Assembly: GCF_913062585.1 (NCBI RefSeq)
Contig: NZ_CAJXWX010000005.1
Location: forward strand, 103,408-167,407
Length of the DNA: 64,000 bases
Source: an uncultured Sphingomonas sp.
Lineage (GTDB): Bacteria; Pseudomonadota; Alphaproteobacteria; Sphingomonadales; Sphingomonadaceae
Reading direction: 5' to 3'
Positions 1 through 9,121 of the stretch are shown here, piece by piece. Made by a program: the position numbers and the translations under genes. Each line of letters opens with the position of its first letter. The stretch's first letter is position 1. The notes beneath the pieces were generated by a model. That model was not told the DNA's origin and made no database searches. It was given only the letters and a program-made list of their open reading frames with translations.

Positions 1-496
1 CTTCGATCGATTCGCCATTCTCGCCTTCCCACTTCAGGGTCAGCTTGCCCTTGCCGGGCACCTTGAAGTCGGTCGCCTTATACTGGTCGCCGAAGGCGTG
101 ACGGCCGACCACGATCGGATGGGTCCAGCCGGGGACGAGGCGGGGAACGTTCTTGATGACGATCGGCTCGCGGAACACCACGCCGCCCAGGATGTTGCGG
201 ATCGTGCCGTTGGGCGACTTCCACATCTTCTTCAGGCCGAATTCCTCGACGCGCTGTTCGTCGGGGGTGATGGTCGCGCACTTGATCGCGACGCCGTACT
301 TCTGCGTGGCATGGGCGCTGTCGATCGTCACCTGGTCGCTGGTCGCGTCGCGGTTCTCGACCGACAGATCGAAATAGGCCAGCTCGATGTCGAGATACGG
401 CTTGATCAGGCGCTCGCGAATCCATTCCCAGATGATCCGGGTCATTTCGTCGCCGTCGATCTCCACGACGGGGGTGTTTACCTTGATCTTCGCCAT
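1..496 (-). CDS. icd: NADP-dependent isocitrate dehydrogenase, N-terminal part
   Basis: Oxidative decarboxylation of isocitrate to 2-oxoglutarate with NADP in the TCA cycle, cytoplasmic. The reading frame starts at the ATG complementary to 494-496 ([20 protein letters not shown]) and runs off the left edge, so only about 165 residues are visible. The start, the stretch [19 protein letters not shown] and the following [18 protein letters not shown] are hallmarks of the dimeric, eukaryote-like IDH class, which is usual in alphaproteobacteria and unlike the E. coli Icd class. It is divergent from psd with a 143-base gap that must hold both promoters. The remaining roughly 240 residues lie outside the window. 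Confidence 0.95.
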   Translation of the reverse strand, partial: MAKIKVNTPVVEIDGDEMTRIIWEWIRERLIKPYLDIELAYFDLSVENRDATSDQVTIDSAHATQKYGVAIKCATITPDEQRVEEFGLKKMWKSPNGTIRNILGGVVFREPIVIKNVPRLVPGWTHPIVVGRHAFGDQYKATDFKVPGKGKLTLKWEGENGESIE

Positions 497-639
497 ATGC
501 GCATCCTTCAGATTAGGCAGGTTTGGGCAAGCGTCTAGGGGAGGGGGCGCGGCGGATCAACCACCCTGCACGTCATGGGAAAGGGCCGGGGCGAACCGAA
601 AAGATTGTGCGATGGCCGGTGGACAGGTAGACAGGCCCG

Positions 640-1362
640 ATGCCTTCGCTTGAAAAGCCTCCCGTCGCGACCACCACCGTCAAGTGGCGCTTTCCCGCCG
701 TCCATCCCGAGGGGCGCAAATATGTGCTGATCGGGGTGGGCCTGACCCTGATCGCCACGGTGATCACCAAGATCCTGTTCTGGCCATTCGTCGGCCTGTG
801 CATCTGGATCGCCGCCTTCTTTCGCGATCCGGTGCGCACCACGCCGCAGGGCGACGATCTGATCGTCGCCCCCGCCGACGGTCTCGTCACCATGATCCAG
901 CGCGTGGCCATTCCGCGCGAGCTGGTCGGCGAGCTGGGCGAGGCGCCGCTGGTCCGCGTGTCGATCTTCATGTCGGTGTTCGACGTGCACATCAATCGCA
1001 CGCCGGTCGCGGGCATTATCCGCCAGGTCGTCTATATCTCGGGCAAGTTCCTGAATGCCGACCTGGACAAGGCGTCGGACGAGAATGAGCGCCAGCATTT
1101 CGTGGTCGAGGGGCGTGATGGTCGCAAATACGGCTTCACCCAGATCGCGGGTCTGGTCGCGCGCCGCATCGTCGGTTTCGTCAAGCCTGGGGATATGGTC
1201 GCCGCCGGCCAGCGCGTCGGTCTGATCCGCTTCGGCAGCCGTGTCGACGTGTATCTGCCCGACGATGTCACGCCGCAGGTCTGCCTGGGCCAGCGCTCGG
1301 TGGCGGGCGAGACCGTCTTGGGTCGAGTCGGCGGCAAGCCGATGACCGGCATCGCGCAATAA
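640..1362 (+). CDS. psd: Phosphatidylserine decarboxylase proenzyme
   Basis: Converts phosphatidylserine to phosphatidylethanolamine at the inner membrane. The 240-residue protein is the short Psd type common in alphaproteobacteria. A hydrophobic segment lies at about residues 28-60. The self-cleavage site that makes the pyruvoyl group is the Gly199-Ser200 pair in [12 protein letters not shown], so the alpha chain is about 40 residues. The usual LGST motif reads FGSR here, as is frequent in the short type. [12 protein letters not shown] is also typical of the family. pssA begins 11 bases downstream in the same direction, giving a two-gene phosphatidylethanolamine synthesis unit. Confidence 0.95.
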   Translation: MPSLEKPPVATTTVKWRFPAVHPEGRKYVLIGVGLTLIATVITKILFWPFVGLCIWIAAFFRDPVRTTPQGDDLIVAPADGLVTMIQRVAIPRELVGELGEAPLVRVSIFMSVFDVHINRTPVAGIIRQVVYISGKFLNADLDKASDENERQHFVVEGRDGRKYGFTQIAGLVARRIVGFVKPGDMVAAGQRVGLIRFGSRVDVYLPDDVTPQVCLGQRSVAGETVLGRVGGKPMTGIAQ

Positions 1363-1372
1363 GTCCTCGTTC

Positions 1373-2197
1373 ATGGTCATGCCCCCCCGTTTCGCACGTC
1401 GCGGTGTCGCCGGTGCACCGCCCCGTGGTCTTCCGCTTCGGGCGATCGCGCCCAATGCGGTGACGGCGCTTGCCCTGGTGTCGGGGCTGACGGGCGTGAA
1501 GTTCGCGATCGCCGGATCGTGGGAGGCGGCGGTGACGATGATCATGGTCGCCGCCATACTCGATGGACTGGATGGGCGGATCGCCCGCCTGTTGCGTGGC
1601 GAAAGCCGGTTTGGCGCCGAACTCGATTCGCTCTCGGACGCCATCTCCTTCGGTGTCGCGCCCGCGCTGATCCTCTATCTCTGGTCGCTCGAGAATCTGC
1701 CGCGCATCGGCTGGATCTGCGCGGTGCTACAAGCCGTGTTCTGCGCCCTGCGGCTGGCGCGGTTCAATTCACAGCTCGATGTCACCGACCAGCCGCGCAA
1801 GACGGCGGGCTTCTTCACCGGCGTTCCCGCACCGGCGGGGGCCGGCCTGGCGATGTTGCCGCTTTATTTGTGGTTCTGGACCGGCGAGCCGATTTTCGCA
1901 TCGCCCTATATCGTTGCGCCCTGGGTCGCGCTGATTGCACTGCTGATGGTGTCCAGCGTCGCAACCCTGTCCTGGACCTCTTTCCGCCTGCGCCGCAATG
2001 TGCGGTTCGAGGCGCTGGCGATCATCGTGCTGGTCGGTGTGGCATTGATCTCCGCCCCTTGGCACGCCCTGACTGCGCTATGCCTGGCCTATCTGGCGAG
2101 CATCCCGTTCACGATGCTCGCCTATGCCAGAGTCAAGCGGCAGCGCGGCGGCGGGCCAGCGGCGAAGGCACCGGCGAACCCGCCGCCCAGCGCCTGA
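1373..2197 (+). CDS. pssA: CDP-diacylglycerol--serine O-phosphatidyltransferase
   Basis: Makes phosphatidylserine from CDP-diacylglycerol and serine, feeding Psd encoded immediately upstream. The 274-residue protein is a polytopic membrane enzyme of the CDP-alcohol phosphatidyltransferase family. The signature begins at residue 64: DGLDGRIARL followed by RFGAELDSLSD, containing the conserved Asp residues that bind metal and CDP. Several further hydrophobic helices follow up to a basic tail. An ATG at 1379 is an alternative start. Its 3' end overlaps a small reverse-strand gene by 65 bases. Confidence 0.95.
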   Translation: MVMPPRFARRGVAGAPPRGLPLRAIAPNAVTALALVSGLTGVKFAIAGSWEAAVTMIMVAAILDGLDGRIARLLRGESRFGAELDSLSDAISFGVAPALILYLWSLENLPRIGWICAVLQAVFCALRLARFNSQLDVTDQPRKTAGFFTGVPAPAGAGLAMLPLYLWFWTGEPIFASPYIVAPWVALIALLMVSSVATLSWTSFRLRRNVRFEALAIIVLVGVALISAPWHALTALCLAYLASIPFTMLAYARVKRQRGGGPAAKAPANPPPSA

Positions 2198-2372
2198 CGG
2201 CGATACGGCGCTCGGCAACGACCAGCGTCGCCAGCGGGGTGAAAGCGGGTTCGACATGACCGGTCGCCAGATGCAGGATGCGGCGCCATTGCGGCGCGAT
2301 CATCATCGCGATCGTCGCGATTGCGGCGACCAGGGCCCCCGTGAAAACCAGAACACTCACCACGATCATCAT
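2133..2372 (-). CDS. Small hypothetical membrane protein
   Basis: A 79-residue protein with one or two hydrophobic helices at the N-terminus (MMIVVSVLVFTGALVAAIAT) and a basic, Arg-rich tail. The start at 2372 is chosen because AGGAGG lies eight bases upstream on the reverse strand. A longer frame upstream of it has no such signal. The protein family is not recognised and no function can be given. The gene overlaps the end of pssA tail to tail. Confidence 0.5.
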   Translation of the reverse strand: MMIVVSVLVFTGALVAAIATIAMMIAPQWRRILHLATGHVEPAFTPLATLVVAERRIAVRRWAAGSPVPSPLARRRAAA

Positions 2373-2608
2373 GATGTCCGCCTCCTGCCTGACCATACGG
2401 ACCGGCAAATTAACCGGACCGTAACCCTTTGGAATTTCGTCCGGTTCCGTCATCGTCACCGCGACAACAGGTCGAGCCGTGCCATTTTCGTGACGTTGCG
2501 AAGCCGATTTGCGACGATCAACCTGCATTCCCTGTTGTGATCTCTCTATGTTCCGAACATGTTCTCGAGTCAATGGGAGCTGGAACAAAAGTGAACGTCA
2601 TTGTTCGC

Positions 2609-2636
2609 TTGCAATGGGGGGCGTGATCGTCTAAGC
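2609..2636 (+). promoter_or_regulatory. Candidate promoter of rpsB-tsf
   Basis: TTGCAA at 2609-2614 is followed after 15-16 bases by TCTAAG/CTAAGC. The spacing is slightly short for a sigma70 promoter, and the -10 is only partly like the consensus. It lies about 100 bases ahead of the S2 start, leaving room for a leader. Confidence 0.35.
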
Positions 2637-2656
2637 GCCCGCCCCTCAACACCGCA

Positions 2657-2714
2657 TGGGAAGCATCATATTTCGGTGCGCATGGGCTTCGCCCGCCGCG
2701 TCATCCGCTTCCCA
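2657..2714 (+). promoter_or_regulatory. Long hairpin in the rpsB leader
   Basis: TGGGAAGC at 2657-2664 is perfectly complementary to GCTTCCCA at 2707-2714, closing a loop of about 42 bases just before the S2 Shine-Dalgarno sequence. Ribosomal protein S2 is known to autoregulate its operon through its leader in other proteobacteria. That this hairpin does so here is inference. Confidence 0.35.
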
Positions 2715-2740
2715 GAGGCCTAACCGGAAGGAATTATCTT

Positions 2741-3550
2741 ATGGCGGCACCCGTCGTCACCATGCAGCAGCTGGTCGAGACCGGCGCGCACTTCGGCCAC
2801 CAGACCCACCGCTGGAACCCGAAGATGAAGCCCTACATCTTTGGCGACCGCAACGGCGTCCACATCCTCGACCTGTCGCAGACCGTGCCGCTCTTCGCGC
2901 GCGCTCTCGAGTTCATCAGCTCGACCGTCGCTGGCGGTGGCAAGGTCCTGTTCGTCGGCACCAAGCGCCAGGCGCAGGAGCCGGTCGCCGAGGCCGCTCG
3001 CCGCGCTGGCCAGCACTTCGTCAACCATCGTTGGCTGGGCGGCATGCTCACCAACTGGAAGACGATCTCGAACTCGATCAAGCGCCTCAAGACCCTTGAG
3101 GAGCAGCTGTCGGGCGACACGCACGGCCTGACCAAGAAGGAAGTGCTGAACCTGACCCGCGAGCGCGACAAGCTCGAGCTGTCGCTGGGCGGCATCCGCG
3201 ACATGGGCGGCATCCCGGACGTGATGTTCGTGATCGACGCCAACAAGGAAGAGCTGGCGATCAAGGAGGCCAACACGCTGGGCATCCCCGTCGTCGCGAT
3301 CCTCGATTCGAACGTCTCGCCCGACGGCATCGCGTTCCCGGTTCCCGCGAATGACGACGCCAGCCGCGCGATCCGCCTGTACTGCGAAGCCGTCGCCATT
3401 GCCGCGACCCGTGGCAATAACGAGCAGCAGCGCCGTGGCGGCGCGGACTTTGGCGCTATGGCGGAGCCGCCCGTCGAGGAAGCGCTGACCGTCGCTCCCG
3501 CCGAAACCGCCGAGCAGGCGGTCGAGGCCGAGCGTCAGCTCGACGCCTAA
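2741..3550 (+). CDS. rpsB: 30S ribosomal protein S2
   Basis: Structural protein of the small ribosomal subunit, needed to bring S1 onto the ribosome. The 269-residue protein shows the family landmarks [22 protein letters not shown] N-terminus ([20 protein letters not shown]), [15 protein letters not shown] and [18 protein letters not shown]. The ending is a roughly 35-residue Ala/Glu-rich acidic tail beyond the usual S2 core, a feature of sphingomonads. The start follows GGAAGG by eight bases. tsf follows 161 bases downstream. Confidence 0.98.
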   Translation: MAAPVVTMQQLVETGAHFGHQTHRWNPKMKPYIFGDRNGVHILDLSQTVPLFARALEFISSTVAGGGKVLFVGTKRQAQEPVAEAARRAGQHFVNHRWLGGMLTNWKTISNSIKRLKTLEEQLSGDTHGLTKKEVLNLTRERDKLELSLGGIRDMGGIPDVMFVIDANKEELAIKEANTLGIPVVAILDSNVSPDGIAFPVPANDDASRAIRLYCEAVAIAATRGNNEQQRRGGADFGAMAEPPVEEALTVAPAETAEQAVEAERQLDA

Positions 3551-3711
3551 TCGCGTGACACGGCCCCGCGATGCGGGCGGGGCGATCATCGACCGGGGGG
3601 GGGGCATCCCTCCGGTCGGTGACATCGGCTTGACATGCAAGCCGTGCTAAGGGCCGCCTCCGATGGGGCGGCCCTACCCGCATCCCCCTTTTCAGACAGA
3701 GGATTGAGACA

Positions 3712-4647
3712 ATGGCCGATATCACCGCAGCGATGGTCAAGGACCTGCGCGAAAAGAGCGGCGCGGGCATGATGGACTGCAAGAAGGCGCTGGCCGAAGC
3801 GAATGGCGACATGGACGCCGCGCTGGACTGGCTGCGCACGAAGGGCCTGGCGGCCGCGCAGAAGAAGTCGAGCCGTACCGCAGCCGAAGGTCTGGTCGGC
3901 GTCGCCACCAGCGGCACCGTGGGTGCTGCCGTCGAAGTGAACTCGGAAACCGACTTCGTCGCCAAGAACGACCAGTTCCAGGCGTTCGTGAAGGACGTGA
4001 CGGACATCGCGCTGAAGACCAGCGACGACATCGAGGCGCTGAAGAACGAAGCGATGCCGCAGGGCGGCACCGTCGCCGAAGTGCTGACCAACAATGTCGC
4101 GACGATTGGTGAGAACCAGTCGCTGCGTCGCGCCAAGCGCCTGGAAGTGTCGAAGGGCGCCGTCGTGTCCTATGTCCACAACCAGCAGGCGCCGGGCCTG
4201 GGCAAGATCGGCGTGCTGGTCGCGTTGGAATCGGAAGCGGCCGACGACGTCCTGCAGTCGCTGGGCCGTCAGCTGGCGATGCACATCGCAGCTGCCTTCC
4301 CCAAGGCGCTGAACGAGGAAGACCTGGACGAGGCCGAGATCGAGCGTGAGCGCGCGATCGCGACCGAAAAGGCCGCCGAATCGGGCAAGCCCGCCGACAT
4401 CATCGCCAAGATGGTCGAAGGCTCGATCGCCAAGTACCGCAAGGAGCACGCGCTGGTCAGCCAGCTGTTCGTGATCGACGGCAAGACCAAGATCAGCGAC
4501 GTCGTGGCGAAGGCCGGCAAGGACGCCGGTGCCGAGATCAAGCTGGTGGACTATGTCCGCTTCCAGCTGGGCGAAGGCATCGAGAAGGAAGCGTCGGACT
4601 TCGCGGCCGAAGTGGCCGCCGCGTCGGGCGTTCCGCAGAAGGCGTAA
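3712..4647 (+). CDS. tsf: Translation elongation factor Ts
   Basis: Nucleotide exchange factor that recycles EF-Tu-GDP to EF-Tu-GTP in the cytoplasm. The 311-residue protein has the UBA-like N-terminal domain (residues 1-45, [16 protein letters not shown]) and the EF-Tu contact motif TDFVAKN at residues 80-86, followed by the dimerisation and C-terminal modules. Length is normal for the family. The gap from rpsB holds a run of ten G (3595-3604), but the order rpsB-tsf is the universal one. Confidence 0.98.
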   Translation: MADITAAMVKDLREKSGAGMMDCKKALAEANGDMDAALDWLRTKGLAAAQKKSSRTAAEGLVGVATSGTVGAAVEVNSETDFVAKNDQFQAFVKDVTDIALKTSDDIEALKNEAMPQGGTVAEVLTNNVATIGENQSLRRAKRLEVSKGAVVSYVHNQQAPGLGKIGVLVALESEAADDVLQSLGRQLAMHIAAAFPKALNEEDLDEAEIERERAIATEKAAESGKPADIIAKMVEGSIAKYRKEHALVSQLFVIDGKTKISDVVAKAGKDAGAEIKLVDYVRFQLGEGIEKEASDFAAEVAAASGVPQKA

Positions 4648-4736
4648 TTCCCAAATCGTCCCATGCTGGGACGATGAGGTAAAGGGGAGTGGCTGCCGCG
4701 AGGTGGCCGCTCCCTTTGCGTTTGGGCCGTTTCAAA

Positions 4737-4866
4737 TCCTCCCCAAGCTGTGCTTGGGGAGGGGGGCCATCGCGTCGGCGATGGTGGAGGGGCGGACGGA
4801 TCGGCTATGCCCCTCCACCACGCCCTGCGGGCGCGGTCCCCCTCCCCGAGCAAGCTCAGGGAGGAA
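4737..4866. repeat. Intergenic palindromic repeat, family B copy 1
   Basis: About 130 bases flanked by inverted ends: TCCTCCCCAAG at the left, and CTCAGGGAGGA at the right. Internal dyads include CCATCGCGTCGGCGATGG and a CCCCTCCACCACGCCCT segment. The ends and the inner GTGGAGGGG/CCCCTCCAC pair resemble the element at 17337-17450. It fills much of the tsf-pyrH gap and has no credible reading frame. Elements of this sort are common between genes in sphingomonads. Confidence 0.6.
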
Positions 4867-4880
4867 TCAGTATCCCAATC

Positions 4881-4963
4881 TCGGTTCGCCCTGAGCGAAC
4901 TCGAAGGGCATGGGCGAGCCGCAGTTCCATGGGCTTCGAGTTCGCTCACCCTGAACGGGGTTG
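4881..4963. repeat. Inverted repeat pair, family C
   Basis: GTTCGCCCTGAGCGAACTCG followed by AAGG is matched in inverted orientation about 45 bases later by CTTCGAGTTCGCTCACCCTG. The same core, CTGAGCGAA-TCGAAGG, occurs at 43774-44078. The segment lies between tsf and pyrH and codes for nothing credible. Confidence 0.55.
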
Positions 4964-5098
4964 GTGGCATGGAAGGGGTGTGGCCCGGACGGCGGCACCG
5001 TCTCACGAAAATCCCTGCATCCCGCCGCTCTGTGGTTGCCCGCCGCCCGGACGCCGCCTAAGGTCCGCGCCACTTTCATGGCCAAGACACGAGAAACG

Positions 5099-5824
5099 AT
5101 GACCACCCCGCGCTTCAAACGTATCCTTCTGAAATTGTCGGGCGAAGTCCTTATGGGGGAGGGTGGTCTGGCCATCTCCCCCGACATCACCGCGCGCGTG
5201 GCGCAGGAGATCGCCGACGTCCGGGCCCAGGGCTATGAGCTGTGCGTCGTGGTCGGTGGCGGCAATATCTTTCGCGGCCTGTCGGCAGCGGCCAAGGGTA
5301 TCGAGCGGGCGACCGCCGACTATATGGGCATGCTGGCGACCGTCATGAACGCGCTGGCGGTGCAGAACGCGCTGGAGCAGATCGGCGTAGACACCCGCGT
5401 CCAGTCCGCCATTCCGATGTCGAGCGTCTGCGAGCCCTTCATCCGCCGCCGTGCCGAGCGGCACCTGGAAAAGGGCCGCGTGGTGATCTTCGCCGCTGGC
5501 GTCGGCTCTCCTTTCTTCACCACCGATAGCGGCGCGGCGTTGCGCGCCGCCGAGATGAAGTGCGACGCGCTGTTCAAGGGCACCAGTGTCGACGGCGTCT
5601 ACGATGCCGACCCGAAGAAGGTGCCGACCGCGACCCGCTACGAAACCGTCAGCTATTCCACGGTCCTTTCCGACGACCTGAAGGTCATGGACGCCTCGGC
5701 CATTGCGCTGTGCCGCGACAACAATATCCCGATCGTCGTCTTCAACATCCGCGAACATGGCAATTTCGGTGCCGTGCTGTCGGGCCAGGGTGTGTCGACG
5801 ATCGTCCAGAATACAGGAGCTTAA
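5099..5824 (+). CDS. pyrH: UMP kinase
   Basis: Phosphorylates UMP to UDP in pyrimidine nucleotide synthesis. It is a hexameric cytoplasmic enzyme of the amino acid kinase family. The 241-residue protein begins [16 protein letters not shown], with the Lys/Ser-Gly phosphate loop, GGGNIFRG at 53-60, and the uridylate region [17 protein letters not shown]. An ATG at 5078 in the same frame would add seven residues. The 5099 start is preferred on length and alignment to the family start. frr follows after three bases, so the two are surely co-transcribed. Confidence 0.97.
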   Translation: MTTPRFKRILLKLSGEVLMGEGGLAISPDITARVAQEIADVRAQGYELCVVVGGGNIFRGLSAAAKGIERATADYMGMLATVMNALAVQNALEQIGVDTRVQSAIPMSSVCEPFIRRRAERHLEKGRVVIFAAGVGSPFFTTDSGAALRAAEMKCDALFKGTSVDGVYDADPKKVPTATRYETVSYSTVLSDDLKVMDASAIALCRDNNIPIVVFNIREHGNFGAVLSGQGVSTIVQNTGA

Positions 5825-5827
5825 ATC

Positions 5828-6385
5828 ATGGCAGCCTATGACAAGTCCGACCTCGAGCGCCGTATGCAGGGCGCGGTCGAATCGCTGAAGCACGACCTGA
5901 ACGGCCTGCGCACGGGCCGCGCCTCGACCGCGCTGCTCGATCCGGTGACCGTCGAGGTTTATGGCAGCCACATGCCGCTGAACCAGGTCGCGACCGTCTC
6001 GGCGCCCGAGCCGCGCATGTTGTCGGTGCAGGTGTGGGACAGGTCGAACGTGTCGTCGGTGGAAAAGGCGATCCGCTCGGCGGGTCTGGGCCTGAACCCG
6101 ATCAATGACGGCCAGACGCTGCGCCTGCCGATTCCCGACCTGACCGAGGAGCGCCGCAAGGAACTCGCCAAGCTGGCCGGCAAGTACGCCGAGGGCGCGC
6201 GCATCGCGGTGCGCAACGTGCGCCGCGACGGCATGGACAGCCTGAAGGTCGACGAGAAGAAGGGCGTCTTCGGCGAGGACGAGCGCAAGCGCCACGAGAC
6301 CGAGGTGCAGAAGCTGACCGACGCGACCATCGCCGAGCTGGATGCAGCCGCCGCGGCCAAGGAAAAGGAAATCCTGGGCAAGTGA
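5828..6385 (+). CDS. frr: Ribosome recycling factor
   Basis: Releases ribosomal subunits from mRNA after termination, together with EF-G. At 185 residues it is the standard size. Conserved stretches are [20 protein letters not shown], the [23 protein letters not shown] region, and the Arg/Lys-rich helix [10 protein letters not shown]. Its stop TGA overlaps the GTG start of uppS (GTGA at 6382-6385), indicating translational coupling. Confidence 0.98.
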   Translation: MAAYDKSDLERRMQGAVESLKHDLNGLRTGRASTALLDPVTVEVYGSHMPLNQVATVSAPEPRMLSVQVWDRSNVSSVEKAIRSAGLGLNPINDGQTLRLPIPDLTEERRKELAKLAGKYAEGARIAVRNVRRDGMDSLKVDEKKGVFGEDERKRHETEVQKLTDATIAELDAAAAAKEKEILGK

Positions 6386-7143
6386 GTCCTCCGGCCGCCT
6401 CGGCCCAGACGGCTCTGGGGTCGCTGGTGGCCGTGCCCGATACGGGTGCGGTCCCGCGTCACGTCGCGATCATCATGGACGGTAATGGCCGCTGGGCCAA
6501 ACGTCGTCTGCTGCCCCGCTTCGCCGGTCACAAGGCCGGTGTCGATGCCGTGCGCCGCATCGCGCGCGCGGCACGGGCGCAGGGTATCGAGGCGCTGACG
6601 CTCTACGCCTTCTCCTCGGAGAATTGGCGGCGGCCCGAGACCGAGATCAGCGATCTGATGGGGTTGCTGCGCATCTTCCTGCGCAAGGACCTCGCCGAGC
6701 TGGTGTCGGACAATGTCCGGTTGCGGGTGATCGGCGACTATCGCCGTTTCCCCGCCGATCTCGTCGCGATGATCGACGATGCGGTGGCGCGGACGGCTGC
6801 CAATACCGGCCCGATCCTGGCCATCGCGCTGAATTACGGTGCGCAGGCCGAGCTGGTCGAGGCGACGAAGCGACTGGCGCAAAAGGTCGCGAACGGGGAG
6901 ATGGACGCCGAGGCGATCACGCCCCAGGCGATCGAGGGCGAGCTGCAGACGAACGGCCTCCCGCCGCTCGACCTGGTCATCCGCACCTCGGGCGAGCAGC
7001 GTCTGTCCAATTTCCTGCTGTGGCAGGCGGCCTATGCCGAGTTGCTGTTCGTCGAGACACTCTGGCCCGATTTCGATGAAGCGGCGCTGGCCGATGCGGT
7101 CGCGGAGTTCGGCCGACGACACAGGCGTTTCGGCGGCCTGTGA
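6382..7143 (+). CDS. uppS: Undecaprenyl diphosphate synthase
   Basis: Cis-prenyltransferase that condenses eight isopentenyl units onto farnesyl diphosphate to make the C55 carrier for peptidoglycan. The 253-residue protein has the phosphate-binding motif [16 protein letters not shown], with catalytic Asp at 33, and the C-terminal [19 protein letters not shown] plus LWPDF motifs. The GTG start overlaps the frr stop by four bases, and its own stop overlaps the GTG of cdsA. Confidence 0.97.
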   Translation: MSPPAASAQTALGSLVAVPDTGAVPRHVAIIMDGNGRWAKRRLLPRFAGHKAGVDAVRRIARAARAQGIEALTLYAFSSENWRRPETEISDLMGLLRIFLRKDLAELVSDNVRLRVIGDYRRFPADLVAMIDDAVARTAANTGPILAIALNYGAQAELVEATKRLAQKVANGEMDAEAITPQAIEGELQTNGLPPLDLVIRTSGEQRLSNFLLWQAAYAELLFVETLWPDFDEAALADAVAEFGRRHRRFGGL

Positions 7144-7964
7144 CCGATCCTGAAATCCCGCCGACCGGAACGCCCGATGCGGCGCCGGTCAAGAGCATGT
7201 CGAATCTGACCAAGCGGGTTCTGGCCAGCATCGTGATGATCGCGGTGGCCAGCCTGTGCCTGGCGCTGGGCGGGCTGGCCTTCTGGCTGCTGGCGGTCGT
7301 GGTCGGCCTGTTCATGATGGCCGAATGGTCGGACCTGCTGAAGGTCGACCGCCAGCGCAAGCGGCTGGCGCAATTCGCCCTGTCGGTGCCGCTCGCCATC
7401 ATGGCGCCGGGGCTGGCGGCGGGGCCGGGCTTCTTCGCGCTGGGCCTGATCGCGGCGGCCTTCTTCTTCCTGACCATCGTGTCGCGCCGCCCGGAATATG
7501 GCGCAGGGGCGCTGTATGTCGGCTTGCCGGTCTTTTCATTGCTGGCGATCCGGTTGCATGACGATGGGTTGGCGCTGTCGCTCTGGGCGATGGCGCTCGT
7601 CTGGGCCTGCGACAGCGGCGCGTTCTTTGTCGGGCGGCAGTTCGGTGGTCCCAAGCTCGCGCCCTCGATCAGCCCGGCCAAGACCTGGTCCGGCCTGATC
7701 GGCGGGATCACGGCGGCGACGCTGCTGGCGGTGGCGATGCGCTGGACGCACGGCCTGCCGCTGCATCTGGTGATCGCGACGCCGTTCCTGGCGGTGCTCG
7801 CGCAGGGCGGCGACCTGTTCGAAAGTGCGCTGAAGCGGCGCGCGGGCGTGAAGGACAGCGGCAATGTCCTGCCCGGCCATGGCGGGGTGATGGACCGGCT
7901 GGACGGTATCGTGCCCGTCGCGCCTGTCGCCGCGCTGTTGATCTTCCTGCCGGACCTGTTCTGA
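7140..7964 (+). CDS. cdsA: Phosphatidate cytidylyltransferase
   Basis: Makes CDP-diacylglycerol from phosphatidate and CTP. The product feeds PssA encoded near the start of the window. It is a 274-residue polytopic inner-membrane protein with about seven hydrophobic helices from residue 25 on. The CdsA signature lies at the C-terminal end: SALKRRAGVKDSGNVLPGHG followed by GVMDRLDG. GTG start, overlapping uppS. Its TGA shares one base with the ATG of dxr. Confidence 0.96.
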   Translation: MTDPEIPPTGTPDAAPVKSMSNLTKRVLASIVMIAVASLCLALGGLAFWLLAVVVGLFMMAEWSDLLKVDRQRKRLAQFALSVPLAIMAPGLAAGPGFFALGLIAAAFFFLTIVSRRPEYGAGALYVGLPVFSLLAIRLHDDGLALSLWAMALVWACDSGAFFVGRQFGGPKLAPSISPAKTWSGLIGGITAATLLAVAMRWTHGLPLHLVIATPFLAVLAQGGDLFESALKRRAGVKDSGNVLPGHGGVMDRLDGIVPVAPVAALLIFLPDLF

Positions 7965-9121
7965 TGCGCAGCGTTACCATTTTGGGTGCGACCGGTTCGG
8001 TCGGCACCTCCACGCTGGACCTGATCGAGCGCGAGCCGGACCGTTATCGCGTCCGCGCGCTGACCGCCAATTGCGATGTGGTCAAGCTGGCGGCGGCGGC
8101 GAAGCGCACCAATGCGGAACTGGCGGTGGTCGCGGATGAGCGCTGCCTGCCCGATCTGCGCGACGCGCTGGCGGGGACGGAGACCAGTGTGGCGGGTGGC
8201 CGGGCGGCGGTGATCGAGGCGGCGGCGCTTCATGCCGACTGGACGATGGGTGCCATTGTCGGCTGTGCAGGTCTGGAGCCGGCCATGGCCGCGATCGCCA
8301 ATGGCGGCACGGTCGTGCTGGCCAATAAGGAGCCGCTCGTCTCGGCGGGTGAGGTGGTGCTGGCGGCAGCGGCCCAGGCGGGCGCGACGATCCTGCCCGC
8401 CGATAGCGAGCATAACGCGATCTATCAGTGCTTCGACTTTGCCCGGCCGGAGCGGGTGCGCCGGATCGTCCTGACCGCCAGCGGTGGGCCGTTCCGCCAG
8501 TGGACCACCGAGGAGATGCGCCGCGTCACGCCCGAACAGGCGGTGGCGCATCCCAACTGGTCGATGGGGGCAAAGATCTCGGTCGATTCGGCGACGATGA
8601 TGAACAAGGGGCTGGAGCTGATCGAGGCCGCCCGGCTGTTCCCGGTCCCCTCCGACCGGATCGAGATCGTTCTGCATCCGCAGTCGATCATTCACTCGGC
8701 GGTCGATTATGTCGACGGGTCGATGCTGGCCCAACTGGGACCGTCGGATATGCGCGTGCCGATCGCGCATTGCCTGGCCTGGCCGGACCGGATGCAGACG
8801 CCCATGGCGCCGCTCGACCTGGTGGCGCTCGGCCGAATGGACTTCGCCGCGCCCGATCCGGTGCGCTTCCCCGCGCTGCGCCTGGCTCGTGCTGCGCTGG
8901 AGGCGGGCGGGGCGGCCCCCGCCATCCTGAATGCCGCGAACGAGGTGGCCGTTGCAGCTTTTCTGGCCAAGCGCATCGGCCTCCTCGAAATTGCCGCAAT
9001 CGTCGAGGATGTTCTCCATCGCTACGACCCGGCCCCGCCGGAAACGCTCGACGCGGTGATCGCCGTCGATGCGCGCGCGCGGGAACTGGCGGCGCAGCGT
9101 GTTGAGGATTGCATCGTTTGA
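7964..9121 (+). CDS. dxr: 1-deoxy-D-xylulose 5-phosphate reductoisomerase
   Basis: Second, committed step of the MEP isoprenoid pathway: rearranges and reduces DXP to MEP with NADPH and a divalent metal. The 385-residue protein has the dinucleotide fold ILGATGSVGTSTLDLIE at residues 4-20, the metal and substrate loops LPADSEHNAIYQ and WSMGAKISVDSATMMNKGLE, and HPQSIIHSAVDYVDGS. Dxs, which makes its substrate, is encoded at 41691. Isoprenoid products also feed the uppS step upstream. The stop overlaps the rseP start by a few bases. Confidence 0.97.
   Translation: MRSVTILGATGSVGTSTLDLIEREPDRYRVRALTANCDVVKLAAAAKRTNAELAVVADERCLPDLRDALAGTETSVAGGRAAVIEAAALHADWTMGAIVGCAGLEPAMAAIANGGTVVLANKEPLVSAGEVVLAAAAQAGATILPADSEHNAIYQCFDFARPERVRRIVLTASGGPFRQWTTEEMRRVTPEQAVAHPNWSMGAKISVDSATMMNKGLELIEAARLFPVPSDRIEIVLHPQSIIHSAVDYVDGSMLAQLGPSDMRVPIAHCLAWPDRMQTPMAPLDLVALGRMDFAAPDPVRFPALRLARAALEAGGAAPAILNAANEVAVAAFLAKRIGLLEIAAIVEDVLHRYDPAPPETLDAVIAVDARARELAAQRVEDCIV

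Noticed and set aside
3630..3658. Promoter for tsf with TTGACA at 3630
   Set aside because: The only -10-like hexamer (GCTAAG) is about ten bases away. At the proper 17-base distance the sequence is GCCGCC.
5003..6295. Very long reverse-strand open frame opposite pyrH and frr
   Set aside because: A shadow frame typical of high-GC DNA: His/Arg/Gln-rich translation, opposite two certain essential genes.
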